A stretch of DNA of 64,000 nucleotides, taken from positions 43,247 through 107,246 of the forward strand of contig NZ_JABGCB010000017.1 of the NCBI RefSeq assembly GCF_013149295.1, given 5' to 3'. The translations under genes were made by a program, and so were the position numbers. Positions 36,556 through 48,613 of this stretch are shown piece after piece. The notes under the pieces are model-generated. The model saw nothing but the letters and a program-made list of their open reading frames with translations, made no database searches and was not told the origin of the DNA. Source of the DNA: Novosphingobium sp. SG751A. GTDB taxonomy: Bacteria > Pseudomonadota > Alphaproteobacteria > Sphingomonadales > Sphingomonadaceae. Numbering within the stretch: position 1 is the stretch's first letter; every line of letters starts with the position of its first letter.

Positions 36556-38463
36556 CTAGAGGTGCGCGGCATCGGTCGATGCCGCCGCAGCATTATCCTG
36601 TGCAACCGCCATTTGGCCGAGTCGCGCCTTCAAATCCAGCTCTCTTTTTTCCAAATCGCGCAAACGCGCCAACAATCTTTGCTGTTCTGCCCAACTTTCC
36701 TCGGTCACCTCGCCGCTTTCGCGGGTTTGAGCCAAAGCGGCCTCCACCATCGGCTTTTCCGCCAGCACGCAAAGCACGTCGGACAATTGCCCTTTCGCAC
36801 CTTCCCCCGATTCGCAAAGGAAGGCAAATTCCATACCGGGACGTGCAGTGGTGTCGGGAGGCGTCAAGCCTTTCTCCGCCAAGATGGTGCCGATGGCCGC
36901 GCTTTCAAGGGGCGCGCCGTCATCAAGTGCATCAAGCAGCACATCGCACCGCGAATCCTCCTGCGCCAGACGCGCCAGCAGGCTGGCATGGCGGGCGATT
37001 TCGCCGGGCATGCGGATCAGGCCCGCCAAAACCGCCTCGATCGTGGCCGCGCGGAACGGGTTGGCGGGGCGCTGAAGCCTCTGCGTGGTTTCCTGGTGGG
37101 GCAGGGGCGGGGGAATGTCGCGCCCAAATCGCCCGCCGCGCTGTTGTTTTTGGAAAGGCTGACGTGGCTGCCATGGCGCGCGATTGTCCTCGCGCCGCGG
37201 AAAGGCGAAGGCGGAAAAGCGTTCGAGCAGATCGCGACGATAGAGCGCTTTGATGTCATTATCGGCAATCGTATCGACATGGGCCATCAGCCGCGCCTTC
37301 AGTCCCGCCTTTTCCTCGGGGCTGCCCGCCGGGGCGGCATCCATTTCGAATTGCCACAATGTATCGAGCAGGCTTTGCGCGCCTGCCAGCACTTCTTCCA
37401 TCGCGGCCGGTCCGCGCGCCTTGATCAGGTCGTCGGGGTCCTGCCCCTGGGGCATGCGCACGATGCGCAGGGAATGGCCGGGGCGCAGCAAGGGCAGGGC
37501 GCGCGTAACGGCGCGCATCGCCGCCCTTTGCCCCGCCGCGTCGCCATCGAAACACAGCACCGGCATCGCCACCATGCGCCAGATCATCTCGATCTGCGTC
37601 TCGGTCAGCGCCGTGCCAAGCGGGGCGACCGCATCGTGAAATCCCGCCGCCGCCAGCGCGATCACATCCATATAGCCTTCGACCACGATGATCCGCCCCG
37701 ATTGCCGCGAGGCAGGGGAGGCGCGATGGTGGTTATACAGCGTGCGGCCCTTGTCGAACAAAGGCGTGTCGGGCGAGTTCAGATATTTGGGCGCATCGGT
37801 CTTATGCGTTGCCAGAATGCGCCCGCCAAACGCGATGACCCGCCCGCGCGGATCATGGATGGGCAGCATCAGCCGCCCACGGAACCGGTCGTAGGGATCT
37901 TTATCCTCAACAACGATCCGCAGGCCGCCCTCGATCAGCATATCTTCGGGGAATTGCCCCAAGGCGCCCTTCAGCGCCTGTCGTCCCTCAGGCGCATAGC
38001 CAAAGCCGAATTCGCGGCACACGGCGGCGGAGAACCCGCGCGAGGCCAGATAGGAGCGCGCCTGACCGCCTTCGGGGCTGGCCAGCTGGTCGACGAAGAA
38101 CGCCTGCGCCGCACCCATCACATCATGCAGGCTCTTCTGCTTTTCCGCGCGCTGGGCCTGCCTTGGATCGGGGGCGGGGACTTCCATCCCCGCCTCCTCG
38201 GCCAGTTGCTTGACCGCATCCATAAAGGATAGGCCGCGCTGATCGGTCATCCAGCGGATGACATCGCCATGCGCGCCGCAGCCAAAGCAGTGATAGAAGC
38301 CCTTTTCATCATTGATGGTGAAACTGGGCGTCTTTTCATGGTGAAACGGGCAACATGCCTTGAACTCGCGCCCCGCCTTGGTCACGCGCTCGGTCCGCCC
38401 GATCACGGCCGACAGCGTGATCCGGCTGCGCAATTCATCAAGGAACTGGGGCGAGAGGCTCAT
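36556..38463 (-). CDS. dnaG: DNA primase
   Basis: A 635-residue primase that makes RNA primers at the replication fork. The N-terminal CHC2 zinc site uses Cys38, His41, Cys59 and Cys62; the TOPRIM core has VVEGYMDVIALA; and the C-terminal DnaB-binding region is last. It lies 1 bp after yqeY and abuts rpoD, giving a yqeY-dnaG-rpoD version of the macromolecular-synthesis operon in which rpsU is absent. Confidence 0.96.
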   Translation of the reverse strand: MSLSPQFLDELRSRITLSAVIGRTERVTKAGREFKACCPFHHEKTPSFTINDEKGFYHCFGCGAHGDVIRWMTDQRGLSFMDAVKQLAEEAGMEVPAPDPRQAQRAEKQKSLHDVMGAAQAFFVDQLASPEGGQARSYLASRGFSAAVCREFGFGYAPEGRQALKGALGQFPEDMLIEGGLRIVVEDKDPYDRFRGRLMLPIHDPRGRVIAFGGRILATHKTDAPKYLNSPDTPLFDKGRTLYNHHRASPASRQSGRIIVVEGYMDVIALAAAGFHDAVAPLGTALTETQIEMIWRMVAMPVLCFDGDAAGQRAAMRAVTRALPLLRPGHSLRIVRMPQGQDPDDLIKARGPAAMEEVLAGAQSLLDTLWQFEMDAAPAGSPEEKAGLKARLMAHVDTIADNDIKALYRRDLLERFSAFAFPRREDNRAPWQPRQPFQKQQRGGRFGRDIPPPLPHQETTQRLQRPANPFRAATIEAVLAGLIRMPGEIARHASLLARLAQEDSRCDVLLDALDDGAPLESAAIGTILAEKGLTPPDTTARPGMEFAFLCESGEGAKGQLSDVLCVLAEKPMVEAALAQTRESGEVTEESWAEQQRLLARLRDLEKRELDLKARLGQMAVAQDNAAAASTDAAHL

Positions 38464-38464
38464 G

Positions 38465-38917
38465 TTACGCCAGCGCCGCCTTTACCAGCGCGCTCGCCTT
38501 GCCCATGTCGATCTGGGTGCCATGCTTGGCCTTCAGCGCGGCAATCACCTTGCCCATGTCTTTGGGCCCGGCGGCGCCAACCTCGGCCTTGATTGCCTCA
38601 ATCGCGGCCTTGACCTCATCCTCGCCCATCTGCGCGGGCAGGAAGTCCTCGATCACCGCCACCTCGGCGGCTTCGGCGGCGGCCAGTTCGGGGCGGCCGC
38701 CCTGTTCATACATGGTGATCGATTCGCGGCGCTGTTTGACCATCTTCTGCAGCACATCGGTGACGATCACATCGTCATCCGGGATGCTGGCGGCGGTGCG
38801 CAGTTCGATATCCTTGTCCTTCAGCTTGGCCAGAATGAGGCGCACAGCGGCAAGGCGGGGCTTGTCGCCCGATTTCATGGCGGCCACCTGCGCGGCCTTG
38901 ATCGAATCGCGGATCAT
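38465..38917 (-). CDS. GatB/YqeY-domain protein
   Basis: A 150-residue YqeY-type protein related to the tRNA-binding tail domain of GatB (MIRDSIKAAQVAAMKSGDK..., YEQGGRPELAAAEAAE, DMGKVIAALK). Its exact role is unsettled; a tRNA-linked function is assumed. It heads the dnaG-rpoD unit and is divergent from carA. Confidence 0.92.
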   Translation of the reverse strand: MIRDSIKAAQVAAMKSGDKPRLAAVRLILAKLKDKDIELRTAASIPDDDVIVTDVLQKMVKQRRESITMYEQGGRPELAAAEAAEVAVIEDFLPAQMGEDEVKAAIEAIKAEVGAAGPKDMGKVIAALKAKHGTQIDMGKASALVKAALA

Positions 38918-38998
38918 TTTTCTAAACTTTCCCGTGGAGTTTTGCGCATTTCGCGGCTTGGCGCATAACCCTAGCGGGATTTTTCCGGTTTTGATAGG

Positions 38999-39027
38999 TT
39001 GACGGATAAGGGTATGGGGTCTAGCGG
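38999..39027 (+). promoter_or_regulatory. Possible carAB promoter
   Basis: TTGACG (38999-39004) is followed by a 17-bp spacer and TAGCGG (39022-39027), about 47 bp upstream of the carA start. The -35 matches consensus and the -10 is weak; the same TTGACG-N17-TAG pattern appears upstream of ilvB. Confidence 0.3.
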
Positions 39028-39073
39028 GCGGGCCTTAGCACCCATTGTTGAAAACTTCTCACGGAGCGCCCCC

Positions 39074-40239
39074 ATGGCAGACCCCGCCCCTTCGCTTGCG
39101 CCTAAACCAGTTGGCGCCACTGCCGTCCTGGTACTGGCCGATGGTTATGTCGCCTGGGGCCGAGGATTTGGCGCGCAAGGCAGCGCCGTAGGTGAAGTGT
39201 GTTTCAACACTTCGATCACCGGCTATCAGGAAATCATGACCGATCCCAGCTATGCTGGCCAGATCGTCACCTTTACGTTCCCTCACATCGGCAATGTCGG
39301 CGTCAACAATGAAGACAACGAGGCCGCCGTCGATGGCGCCGTTGGCTGCATCGTGCGCGAAGACGTGACCAACCCCTCGAACTTCCGCTCCGAAGGCCGT
39401 TTCGACGCCTGGATGAAGGCCAAGGGCAAGATCGGCATCGCCGGGCTCGACACCCGCGCGCTGACCCGCCGCATCCGCCTTTCGGGCGCGCCCAATGCCG
39501 TCATCGCCTATAATGAGGCGGGCGAATTCGACATTCCCGCGCTGCTGGCCAAGGCGCAGCAGTGGCCCGGCCTTGAAGGCATGGATCTGGCCAAGATCGT
39601 GTCGCGCAAGGCGCAGGAAAACTGGGAAGGCTCGGTCTGGCATCTGGGCAAGGGTTATGGTCGCAGCCCCCACGATCCGCGCCCGCATGTCGTGGCGATG
39701 GACTTTGGCGCCAAGGACAACATCTTCCGCAATCTGGTCGCCGCTGGTGCGACCGTGACGGTGGTTCCGGCTGAAACGCCGCTCGATGTCATCCTCGGTC
39801 TCAAGCCCGATGGCGTGTTCCTTTCGAACGGCCCCGGCGATCCGGCGGCCACGGGCGTCTATGCCGTGCCGGTCATCAAGGCACTGCTCGATCAGGGCAT
39901 GCCGATCTTCGGCATCTGCCTTGGCCACCAGATGCTGGCGCTGGCCGCCGGCGCCAAGACCGTCAAGATGCACCAGGGCCATCGCGGCGCGAACCATCCG
40001 GTCAAGCGCATGGCCGAAGGTGTGGTCGAGATCACCTCCATGAACCATGGCTTTGCGGTGGATGCGGAAACGCTGCCCGAAGGTGTGGTGGAAACCCACA
40101 AGTCGCTGTTTGACGGTTCGAACTGCGGCATCGAGATCACGGGCAAGAAAGCCTTCTCGGTGCAGTATCACCCCGAAGCCTCGCCGGGGCCGATGGACAG
40201 CTTTTATCTTTTCACGAAATTCATTGAGAGCATTGCCTG

Positions 40240-40240
<1 letters not shown>
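39074..40240 (+). CDS. carA: Carbamoyl-phosphate synthase small subunit
   Basis: A 388-residue glutamine amidotransferase subunit. The class I GATase triad is visible: nucleophile Cys in FGICLGHQ and the distal His-Glu in VQYHPEAS. It feeds ammonia to CarB for arginine and pyrimidine synthesis. ATG 39074 (MADPAPSLAP) is preceded by GGAG; the frame is open upstream to 38999 over the putative promoter. Its TGA overlaps the carB ATG by one base. Confidence 0.96.
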
Positions 40241-43554
<3,314 letters not shown>

Positions 43555-43591
43555 CCGACCACGTCCTTTCCGCAAAAGTTGGAAGGCAAAC

Positions 43592-43617
43592 CCCCGCGTT
43601 TTCATCAAAATGCGGGG
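43592..43617 (+). terminator. Hairpin after carB
   Basis: CCCCGCGTTTT (43592-43602) and AAAATGCGGGG (43607-43617) form an 11-bp stem with one G-T pair and a 4-nt loop, 38 bp after the carB stop. No U-run follows, so termination may be partial and greA may be read through. Confidence 0.55.
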
Positions 43618-43670
43618 CGGAGCCTTTGACTGTCCTGGCGGAGGGAAGGGCCATGAAGGAAGTTTCACGG

Positions 43671-44147
43671 ATGGCAAGTATCGAAAAGCTGCCGATGCTG
43701 GCGATTGGCTATGAAAAGCTGACGGCCGAGCTGAAGGCGCTGCGGGAAGAGCGCCCCCGGATCGTTGACGCGATCGAGGAAGCGCGCGCGCATGGCGACC
43801 TTTCCGAAAATGCGGAATATCACGCCGCCAAGGAGCGTCAGGGGCAGGTTGAAGCCACGATTGCCGATCTTGAAGACAAGATCAGCCGGGCTCAGATCAT
43901 CGACCCCACCTCGCTTTCGGGCGACCGGATCATTTTTGGCGCCACCGTCACTTTGCTGGACGATGACGACAAGCCGGTGCGTTACCAGATCGTCGGCCCG
44001 TATGAGGCGGACGCGAAACTGGGCCGGATCAGCTATGTCTCACCGCTGGGCCGGGCGCTGATCGGCAAGAAGGTCGAGGACGAGATCGAGGTGCGCGTGC
44101 CTGCGGGTGAGCGTTTCTATGTGGTGGAAAAGATCGAATTCATCTGA
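43671..44147 (+). CDS. greA: Transcription elongation factor GreA
   Basis: A 158-residue factor that rescues backtracked RNA polymerase by stimulating transcript cleavage. The N-terminal coiled coil carries the conserved acidic tip (DLSENAEYHAAKERQ), and the C-terminal FKBP-like domain follows. The ATG at 43671 gives the usual family length and has AAGGA upstream; an ATG at 43653 has a stronger GGAGGG site and would add six residues. Confidence 0.95.
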   Translation: MASIEKLPMLAIGYEKLTAELKALREERPRIVDAIEEARAHGDLSENAEYHAAKERQGQVEATIADLEDKISRAQIIDPTSLSGDRIIFGATVTLLDDDDKPVRYQIVGPYEADAKLGRISYVSPLGRALIGKKVEDEIEVRVPAGERFYVVEKIEFI

Positions 44148-44160
44148 TCCGCGTCTGACC

Positions 44161-44208
44161 GCCCAAATGAAAAGGCCCCGCCAATCAGCGGGGCCTTTTC
44201 ATTTGGGC
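44161..44208. terminator. Bidirectional terminator after greA
   Basis: Two perfect 21-base arms (44161-44181 and 44188-44208) surround a CAATCA loop. The GC-rich core GGCCCCGC is flanked by A- and T-rich stretches, providing U-runs on both strands. It serves greA and the convergent small gene ending at 44232. Confidence 0.92.
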
Positions 44209-44231
44209 CGATGCAAACCGATCAGTGTCGA

Positions 44232-44453
44232 TCAATGCTCGTGGCCGGGTTCCAGCAGCTTGTGCAGGTGAACGACGACATACTTCATCTCGGCATCGTC
44301 AACGCTGCGCTGTGCCGCGCCGCGCCATGCTTCCACGGCCGAAGCGTAATCGGGAAACACGCCGACATAATCGAGCGCGCTGAGGTCCACGAAATCGAGG
44401 CCCTGCGGGTCACGCACACGACCGCCGATGACGAGGTGGAGAAGTTGGGACAT
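44232..44453 (-). CDS. DUF4170 small protein
   Basis: A 73-residue protein from ATG 44453 (MSQLLHLVIG). The sequence GGRVRDP, followed by DFVDLSALDYVGVFPDY and VDDAEMKYVVVHLHKLLEP, matches the alphaproteobacterial DUF4170 family. It is cytosolic with no known function, and is convergent with greA. Confidence 0.82.
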   Translation of the reverse strand: MSQLLHLVIGGRVRDPQGLDFVDLSALDYVGVFPDYASAVEAWRGAAQRSVDDAEMKYVVVHLHKLLEPGHEH

Positions 44454-44572
44454 GATGGCTTGTTTCCAGCAAATTGGAGGATTGAGCCTTTGCCATAGCA
44501 TCGGGCCAAGCCGATCAGCAAGCACCACCAAGGTTGAAATCAAGCATATTCTGATTGCGTTTTGCGCAAGTT

Positions 44573-44947
44573 TTATACCCCATCGCGCTTTCCGGGCAGG
44601 CGGGCGCGGATTTTCGACAGGCCTGATTGCAATCTTTCGCGCGCCTCGGCCCATGCCGGTTTGGCCTTGGGGGCCAGTTCGACCGCCTTGGCAAAGATCT
44701 GTTTGCGCGCCAGCCAGAGCATCAGCGCGGTCAAGGTGCCCGCCAGCACACCGCGCTCGTCGGCGGCAATCTCCATCGCCTGCGAGAGTGCCTTGCGTCC
44801 CTGCACCTGTATGTCATTGGACAGGCGCCGGCCCAACTCGCCCGGCTCGGCCAGAGCGCGGATGCGGGTGGAGCGACTGAGAAATTCGGCGCGGGCAGCA
44901 TCGCGCGCGGCGCGCAATTGCGCCAGTTTTTCCTCGGCAGGGCTCAT
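44573..44947 (-). CDS. Small single-TM protein linked to the holin-like gene
   Basis: A 124-residue protein with a long charged helix (residues 1-62), one hydrophobic segment (about 66-84), and a basic C-terminal helix. I do not recognise a family with confidence; it resembles the small envelope proteins found beside holin-X genes. Its start overlaps the stop of the upstream holin-like gene by 4 bp (ATGA), indicating a joint function. Confidence 0.65.
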   Translation of the reverse strand: MSPAEEKLAQLRAARDAARAEFLSRSTRIRALAEPGELGRRLSNDIQVQGRKALSQAMEIAADERGVLAGTLTALMLWLARKQIFAKAVELAPKAKPAWAEARERLQSGLSKIRARLPGKRDGV

Positions 44948-45330
44948 GCCTCATCCTCCGAGGAGGAAAACAGCGCGGTCAGCCTGCGGATGGCGCGCTT
45001 GACCTTCATCACGCTCCAGAGCGTGATGAGCAGCAGCAGCGCCGCTACGATCCCCATCGCACCCCACGGCCCCACCACCGAGGCCAGCCCCAGCAGCGAG
45101 CCCATGATGACGGCCATCAGCAGGAAAAACACCAGCGCCAGCGCCAGCGCCGCCAGCCCCGCAATGCGCAGCACAAGGCCCACAGCCATTCCGGCGCGCG
45201 CCTTTTGATATTCGATCTCGCTGTCAAATGCCGCGCGGGTCGATGTGAAAAGGCCACGAACATCCTCTTCGAGGCTCGGCTCGTCGTTGGGCTCGTCGAT
45301 CTCGCTGCTGTCTTGCCGATGCTTGGGCAT
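44944..45330 (-). CDS. Phage-holin-family (holin-X) membrane protein
   Basis: A 128-residue protein: an acidic N terminus (1-30), two adjacent transmembrane segments (about 47-75 and 82-108), and a basic then acidic tail. This is the layout of the Phage_holin_3_6/holin-X family, which is chromosomal and common in proteobacteria; despite the name, no phage genes surround it. Translationally coupled to the downstream 124-residue gene. Confidence 0.8.
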   Translation of the reverse strand: MPKHRQDSSEIDEPNDEPSLEEDVRGLFTSTRAAFDSEIEYQKARAGMAVGLVLRIAGLAALALALVFFLLMAVIMGSLLGLASVVGPWGAMGIVAALLLLITLWSVMKVKRAIRRLTALFSSSEDEA

Positions 45331-45410
45331 CAGGCCCCCTTCAATGCTTGCGTAAAGGCGCCGGAGCAGCGCATGGCCGCCCCGGCGCCTTCCGCTTCAT
45401 GCCTTTCGGC

Positions 45411-45944
45411 TTATGCTTCTTCGTCGCTCTTGCCGCCCAGCAGCTTGGTCAGGGCAAAGCCTACAGCGATCAGAGCGCCGGCGGCGATCACCGGATTTTT
45501 CTTCACAAATTCGGTGGCTTCCTTGCCCAGCTCTTCCAGATCCTTGGATTCCAGCTTGGCGCCGGTTTCCTGAAGCGCGCGGGCCGCGCTGCGGGCATAA
45601 TCGCCATATTTCTCGCCCAGCTTGTCATCGACAAGGCCCGCATTGTCGGCCACGACCTTGCCCAGCGAGGTGATCGCGTCGCTTGCCTTCACCTTGCCGT
45701 CGGCGGCCAGATGCAGCGCGCGTTCCTTGGCCTGTTCGCCAATCGCCTTGGCTTCGGCCAGCAATTCGCCGCTTGAAAGCTTTTCGGTATAGGGCGCAGC
45801 CTTTTCCTGCAAATCCTTGCCCAGCGCGAGGGCGCCCGCGCGCGCGTCGTCAATCGCCTTGCTGAACTTGGCCTTCACACCGTCGGCCGTTTCGGTAACG
45901 GCTTGGGCGGCGTCGGCAACAAGAGCGTTGGTTTCATCGGCCAT
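45411..45944 (-). CDS. ElaB/YqjD/DUF883-like tail-anchored protein
   Basis: A 177-residue, Ala/Lys/Glu-rich helical protein with amphipathic repeats over residues 1-150 and a C-terminal hydrophobic anchor (PVIAAGALIAVGFALTKLL, about 151-169). It resembles ElaB/YqjD (DUF883) inner-membrane, ribosome-associated or stress proteins. It is 80 bp upstream of the holin-like gene, with which it forms an envelope-related trio. Confidence 0.7.
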   Translation of the reverse strand: MADETNALVADAAQAVTETADGVKAKFSKAIDDARAGALALGKDLQEKAAPYTEKLSSGELLAEAKAIGEQAKERALHLAADGKVKASDAITSLGKVVADNAGLVDDKLGEKYGDYARSAARALQETGAKLESKDLEELGKEATEFVKKNPVIAAGALIAVGFALTKLLGGKSDEEA

Positions 45945-46115
45945 GGCTTATCATCCTTCTCTTGGGCGGGGCGTAGAGAATCGCGTGATGAATTCGCATC
46001 GATTTTCTCGCCTCGCTCCTATCATGCTGCAATGCACCTTGCCTGCCAAGGTTCCGCTGCTAAGGGAATCGTCTTGAGGGCATCTGAAAGGTGTCCGAGA
46101 GGAGATGAACACGCC

Positions 46116-47402
46116 ATGACCGCGATTATCGACATCCACGCTCGCGAAATTCTGGACAGCCGTGGCAATCCCACGGTCGAAGTCGATGTGCTGCTCGAAG
46201 ATGGCAGCTTTGGCCGCGCCGCCGTGCCCTCGGGCGCCAGCACCGGCGCGCATGAGGCGGTTGAACTGCGCGATGGCGACAAGAGCCGCTATCTGGGCAA
46301 GGGCGTCACCAAGGCGGTGGAAGCGGTGAATTCCGAAATCCACGAAGCGCTCGTCGGCGTCGATGCCGAAGATCAGCGCGACATCGACCTGGCCATGATC
46401 GAACTGGACGGTACGCCCAACAAGGCGCGCATTGGCGCCAACGCCATTCTGGGCGTCTCGCTGGCCACCGCCAAGGCTGCGGCCGATGCGCGCGGCCTGC
46501 CGCTTTATTCCTATGTGGGCGGCGTTTCGGCCCATGTTCTGCCCGTGCCGATGATGAACATCATCAACGGCGGCGAACATGCCGACAATCCGATCGACTT
46601 CCAGGAATTCATGATCATGCCGGTCGGCGCCGACTCGATTGCCGAGGCGGTCCGCTGGGGTGCGGAAATCTTCCACACGCTGAAAAAGGGCCTGCACGAA
46701 AAGGGTCTGGCCACCGCCGTTGGTGACGAAGGCGGCTTTGCCCCCAACATCGCCAGCACGCGCGCCGCGCTCGATTTCGTCTCGACCTCGATCGAAAAGG
46801 CCGGGTTCAAGCTGGGCAGCGACATCTTGCTCGCGCTCGACTGCGCCTCGACCGAATTCTTCAAGAACGGCAAGTATGAGATCAGCGGCGAAGGCCTCTC
46901 GCTCAGCCCGGTCGAATTTGCTGAATATCTGGCCAAGCTGGCTGCCGACTATCCGATCATCTCGATCGAAGACGGCATGAGCGAAGACGATTTCGAAGGC
47001 TGGGCCGCACTCACCAATCTGATCGGCGACAAGGTGCAGCTGGTGGGCGACGATCTGTTCGTGACCAACCCCAAGCGTCTGTCGATGGGCATCGATCAGG
47101 GGCTGGCCAACTCGCTGCTGGTGAAGGTCAACCAGATCGGCACGCTTACCGAAACGCTCGAAGCCGTTTCGATGGCGCAGCGCGCGGGCTACACCGCCGT
47201 GATGAGCCACCGTTCGGGCGAAACCGAGGACGCGACCATCGCGGACCTCGCCGTTGCCACCAATTGCGGTCAGATCAAGACCGGCTCGCTGGCCCGTTCG
47301 GACCGGTTGGCCAAGTATAACCAGCTGATCCGCATTGAGGAACAGCTTGGCGTTGCCGCGCTTTATGCGGGCAAGAGCGCCTTTGGCCGTCTGAAGGTCT
47401 AA
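46116..47402 (+). CDS. eno: Enolase
   Basis: A 428-residue glycolytic enzyme (2-phosphoglycerate to phosphoenolpyruvate). The N-terminal IHAREILDSRGNPTVEVDV segment, the metal-binding acids, and the C-terminal SHRSGETED loop are all present. The ATG at 46116 has AGAGGAGA upstream. Frames open to the left pass through the promoter region and are not coding. Confidence 0.97.
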   Translation: MTAIIDIHAREILDSRGNPTVEVDVLLEDGSFGRAAVPSGASTGAHEAVELRDGDKSRYLGKGVTKAVEAVNSEIHEALVGVDAEDQRDIDLAMIELDGTPNKARIGANAILGVSLATAKAAADARGLPLYSYVGGVSAHVLPVPMMNIINGGEHADNPIDFQEFMIMPVGADSIAEAVRWGAEIFHTLKKGLHEKGLATAVGDEGGFAPNIASTRAALDFVSTSIEKAGFKLGSDILLALDCASTEFFKNGKYEISGEGLSLSPVEFAEYLAKLAADYPIISIEDGMSEDDFEGWAALTNLIGDKVQLVGDDLFVTNPKRLSMGIDQGLANSLLVKVNQIGTLTETLEAVSMAQRAGYTAVMSHRSGETEDATIADLAVATNCGQIKTGSLARSDRLAKYNQLIRIEEQLGVAALYAGKSAFGRLKV

Positions 47403-47427
47403 AAAGCCTTCCGGGCACCGGAACAGG

Positions 47428-47466
47428 AAAGGGCGGGGGGCTGATGCTCCCCGCCCTTTTGTTTTG
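47428..47466 (+). terminator. eno terminator
   Basis: AAAGGGCGGGG (47428-47438) pairs with CCCCGCCCTTT (47449-47459) around a 10-nt loop, followed by TTTGTTTT-like sequence. It also separates eno from the convergent regulator gene. Confidence 0.9.
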
Positions 47467-47479
47467 CCCTGAAGGTGTC

Positions 47480-48007
47480 TTAGAGATTGGCGAAATATTC
47501 GAGCATCATCGCGCGCGCCTTGGCGGTCAGGCGGACGAAGGAGCGGCGCGCATCGTGATTGTCATCCTCGCGCTCGACCATCCCGCGCAGTTCCAGAACG
47601 TTGAGCCAGCGCAGCGCCGTCGTGCTGGGTACGCCCGAGCCGATGCAGGCGCTGGTTACGGCCACGCGCTTGCCGCGCTCTCCGGCTACGAACAGGTCGA
47701 GCAGGATGTCCCACGCGGGTTCGCCAAACAGCGTGTCGTCGCCAAACGCCTCGATCCGGCGGCGGCGTTCGCGATAAAGCTGTTGGGCCTGTTCGGCCGG
47801 GTCCGATTTCGGCCTTGCTGCGATACCGGCTCCGCCATCTTCGACAGGCACCGCAGGAGGCGCTTTTTCCAGTTCCATGGCGGCATTGAGCAGCGATTGC
47901 GCCAATGTGCGCAGGCGTTGATTGACGGGCTGGCTGCCCTCGGGCTCTTTCCAGATTTGAGGAGCCGCCCCGGCCAGAGCGGCAGAATTTCTGTCGGTCC
48001 AGTTCAT
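47480..48007 (-). CDS. Winged-helix (MarR-like) DNA-binding protein
   Basis: A 175-residue protein from ATG 48007 (MNWTDRNSAA). The C-terminal half (about 85-170) has a winged-helix pattern: a first helix ending WDILLDLF, a recognition helix around PSTTALRWLNVLELRGMVER, and a wing with DDNHDARRSF. This matches sphingomonad winged-helix proteins of the MarR type. The N-terminal 80 residues are variable. Its target is not evident. Confidence 0.75.
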   Translation of the reverse strand: MNWTDRNSAALAGAAPQIWKEPEGSQPVNQRLRTLAQSLLNAAMELEKAPPAVPVEDGGAGIAARPKSDPAEQAQQLYRERRRRIEAFGDDTLFGEPAWDILLDLFVAGERGKRVAVTSACIGSGVPSTTALRWLNVLELRGMVEREDDNHDARRSFVRLTAKARAMMLEYFANL

Positions 48008-48121
48008 CCCTTGCGATGTCCCCCGTGCTAGCAGCAAAACATGGCAGCAGCAGAAATAGCTACTGGTGTCTGCGTAGTTTAGCTCAAGCAGGGGTGTTGG
48101 GAATATTAGGGGTAATACCGA

Positions 48122-48289
48122 TTAATCGCCTTTCGAGTGATTTTCGTCGGAAATGAAGTAATCGCTCAGAGCATGCAAACAAGCGTCCAAGTGTGCAGCT
48201 GCGGTAAAGGCATTAATGGCGTCCAGCCGATCAAGTGCGTTGCGCAGGCATTGCATCAGCGCGAGGGTGTCATTCGTCCGGTCCATGCT
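48122..48289 (-). CDS. Small protein of unknown function
   Basis: A 55-residue product from ATG 48289 (MDRTNDTLAL), preceded by AGGGATAGC at a good distance. It is helical with two short amphipathic helices and is acidic at the C terminus. No family is recognised. A longer in-frame start at 48385 is possible but has no ribosome site. Confidence 0.5.
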   Translation of the reverse strand, partial: SMDRTNDTLALMQCLRNALDRLDAINAFTAAAHLDACLHALSDYFISDENHSKGD

Positions 48290-48613
48290 ATCCCTGTTTC
48301 TGGACATTGCGCCGCTTTGCCGATTGCTCTGCATCGGGGCATTGTTGGTGGTTGATACTGGCCGATAGGTGGGTGTGGTTCGCATTTGAACAAGGGCCGC
48401 TAGGTGATTACCACTATGTAGATCGTCAGATATGTTGGTGTCTTGTGCAGATTCGCCTCATTTGGACTATTCAAACCCGCCGATTGGCCTATCCCCAGCG
48501 CCATGACGGCCTTACTGACATCATTGTAACTTGTTGACTGGCTCTGTCTTGCGGGCTCTATGCAGGGACGCCCGACAGGAGGGGTGGCGCTATTATATTG
48601 TAAGGACAGGATA
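48290..48613. promoter_or_regulatory. Intergenic region upstream of the M13 peptidase
   Basis: About 320 bp without a gene, shared by two divergent units. A likely promoter for the peptidase is TTGACT (48534-48539) with a 17-19-bp spacer before TCTATGCA (48557-48564). Nothing else was seen apart from an unconvincing mixture of short open frames. Confidence 0.35.

Noticed and set aside
34378..38232. A 1284-codon open frame on the plus strand across rpoD and dnaG
   Set aside because: It is antisense to two intact, highly conserved genes; its composition (rich in His, Gly, Leu, Phe, no domains) is that of a GC-rich shadow.
44944..45330. Prophage remnant suggested by the holin-type protein
   Set aside because: No other phage genes or integration signs nearby; the holin-X family is chromosomal and common in proteobacteria.
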